Origin: Rhodoblastus sp. 17X3
GTDB taxonomy: Bacteria; Pseudomonadota; Alphaproteobacteria; Rhizobiales; Beijerinckiaceae
DNA: 64,000 nt
NCBI RefSeq assembly: GCF_030056575.1
Contig: NZ_JASHHX010000019.1
Span: 1-64,000 of the forward strand
Direction: 5' to 3'
Notes under the pieces: model-generated
What the model saw: only the letters and a program-made list of their open reading frames with translations
What the model was told of the DNA's origin: nothing
Databases searched by the model: none
Shown: positions 62,990 through 64,000 of the stretch, piece after piece
How positions within the stretch are numbered: position 1 is the stretch's first letter
How the letters are laid out: every line of letters starts with the position of its first letter
Program-made: the position numbers and the translations under genes

Positions 62990-64000
62990 AGCTGTTCCGT
63001 CCTTTCAGGGGCTTCTTTCGGCTCTGCGCGCCCAGCTTGTGGGGGCACGAAGCCATCGAGGATTTGAAGAAGGTCGTCGACCTCATTTGGGTTCACGAAG
63101 ACGCCGTCGAGTCCGTCAGCGTCGACAACCGTGAACGGTTGGTCGTAAAGACGGTCGAGCGTGATCGATCCGTATCGCGAGATGTGATTCTGAAGCAGCC
63201 CAAGAAACCGCGTCTGCTTGGCGGTAAGCTTTGGGTGCTTGACTGCAAAATCGGCGAAGCGAGCTGCCACTGCTTCGGGGTCAAGACCGATAATAGATCG
63301 GATGGCAAATTCGAGCGGAACAGCCGTATCGCTGAAAAACTCCTGGAGAACGTCACGGTTGGCATTGGGGCTCTGCACCAGGACAAGCGAGACGAGGGCG
63401 TTGATGTCCGCTTCGGAAACCGCTTCACCGACGCGAATCTTTTTCAGCGTCGGATTGGTTTCGAAATGCCGCTTAAGTTCAGCCTCTACGATTTGCTGGT
63501 ACGCTTTCATGTCGACGGTCTTGAGGCTCGTCGTTCGACGCGCCGTCTGAACTCCCGCTAGCTCTTCGGTTACATCGATCACTTTAGCGGGCAGGGGCGT
63601 CGCTGCAGACCGATCGCGGTGGTGCATGATTTCGCGCAACGGCTGACGGACCACTTCAAGATCCGCCACAGTGACGCCGCTCCAGAAATCATCTGATTTG
63701 ACCCGCTTTATGACGTCCGCCTTCTCACGAACGGGGTTCAGGTGCATTTGCAACCCAGATATGCGGTCCAGAAGCTCAATCTTCAGATCGCCGACGGCTG
63801 CCGAATTCCGGAGTACGGCGACCTGAATGCGCGCGATCAGGAGATCGAGCGAGTAGGCGTCGCTGTATCCGCGGATGTTGCGCCATTGCATGAGCGGCGC
63901 GATGATTTGGCGGAGCATCTGGACCGTCGCCGGGGCGAATGCCTGGAGAGTAGCCGGCGCGGAAACGGCGCGTTTTTCGCGCCACTTTTCCCGAACTGAG
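62986..64000 (-). CDS. hsdR: Type I restriction endonuclease subunit HsdR, C-terminal part (cut by window edge)
   Basis: The frame runs in from the right edge ([17 protein letters not shown] just before [20 protein letters not shown]) and ends at 62986, giving 337 visible residues. This is the C-terminal HsdR region that contacts HsdM/HsdS, as in EcoEI-type R subunits: [59 protein letters not shown]. The nuclease and translocase motors lie beyond the window. An ATG at 63918 is internal and not the start. The stop overlaps the hsdM start by four bases. Confidence 0.9.
   Translation of the reverse strand, partial: SVREKWREKRAVSAPATLQAFAPATVQMLRQIIAPLMQWRNIRGYSDAYSLDLLIARIQVAVLRNSAAVGDLKIELLDRISGLQMHLNPVREKADVIKRVKSDDFWSGVTVADLEVVRQPLREIMHHRDRSAATPLPAKVIDVTEELAGVQTARRTTSLKTVDMKAYQQIVEAELKRHFETNPTLKKIRVGEAVSEADINALVSLVLVQSPNANRDVLQEFFSDTAVPLEFAIRSIIGLDPEAVAARFADFAVKHPKLTAKQTRFLGLLQNHISRYGSITLDRLYDQPFTVVDADGLDGVFVNPNEVDDLLQILDGFVPPQAGRAEPKEAPERTEQL

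Noticed and set aside
19404-64000. CRISPR array in the defence-type region
   Set aside because: No regularly spaced direct repeats of CRISPR size and no cas-like gene were seen; the 49.7-49.9 kb repeats are too short and irregularly spaced.

Overview
The window looks like an alphaproteobacterial chromosome, most likely Hyphomicrobiales (Rhizobiales). The DNA is GC-rich. The left edge carries the first codons of a C4-pathway 5-aminolevulinate synthase, and lysyl-tRNA synthetase is the class I type; both are common in this class. I cannot name the genus from sequence alone.

Left part (1-19.4 kb), ordinary chromosome: hemA start, a cyclopropane-fatty-acid-synthase-type methyltransferase, a LuxR-type response regulator, two small envelope proteins, a GT4 glycosyltransferase followed by a tandemly duplicated hairpin, a DUF938 methyltransferase, a small exported protein, DUF952-pyrD, class I lysS, a membrane GT2 with a MshEN-like N-terminus, a periplasmic solute-binding protein, a SCO1/SenC copper protein with a 45-residue membrane peptide, and an RND efflux operon (two lipoprotein adaptors plus pump) divergent from its TetR regulator over a clear inverted-repeat operator.

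The chromosome appears to switch to accessory DNA at tRNA-Glu(CTC), 19.33-19.40 kb. From there to the right edge almost every gene is of a kind found in defence or genomic islands: hipBA with two matching operators; a WYL regulator divergent from a double-AAA+ ATPase with a GIY-YIG protein and the ruin of a second AAA+ copy; a two-gene PD-(D/E)XK-like unit; a small repeat protein and an ADP-ribosylglycohydrolase; a same-strand run of MBL-fold hydrolase, PD-(D/E)XK-like protein, metallophosphoesterase and HEPN protein; an IS3 remnant; a PLD-type nuclease with a 550-residue partner; an extra-looking metK; DUF3293 and DUF429 proteins; a recombination module (AlpA-like HTH, probable degenerate recombinase, tyrosine recombinase) beside a cluster of 12-bp inverted and direct repeats; an AddB/AddA-like nuclease-helicase pair; and a type I restriction-modification operon (R-M-S) that runs on into an AAA ATPase and a PLD-like protein. 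The right edge cuts hsdR, so the island continues beyond the window.

Strongest candidates for something undescribed: the R-M-S-AAA-PLD operon (57.5-64 kb), the MBL/nuclease/MPP/HEPN run (30.2-34.3 kb), the PLD plus 550-residue pair (35.2-39.4 kb), and the two-subunit recombinase module with its paired inverted repeats (45.4-49.9 kb). I saw no CRISPR array or rRNA. All functional statements rest on reading motifs by eye; no database search was run.
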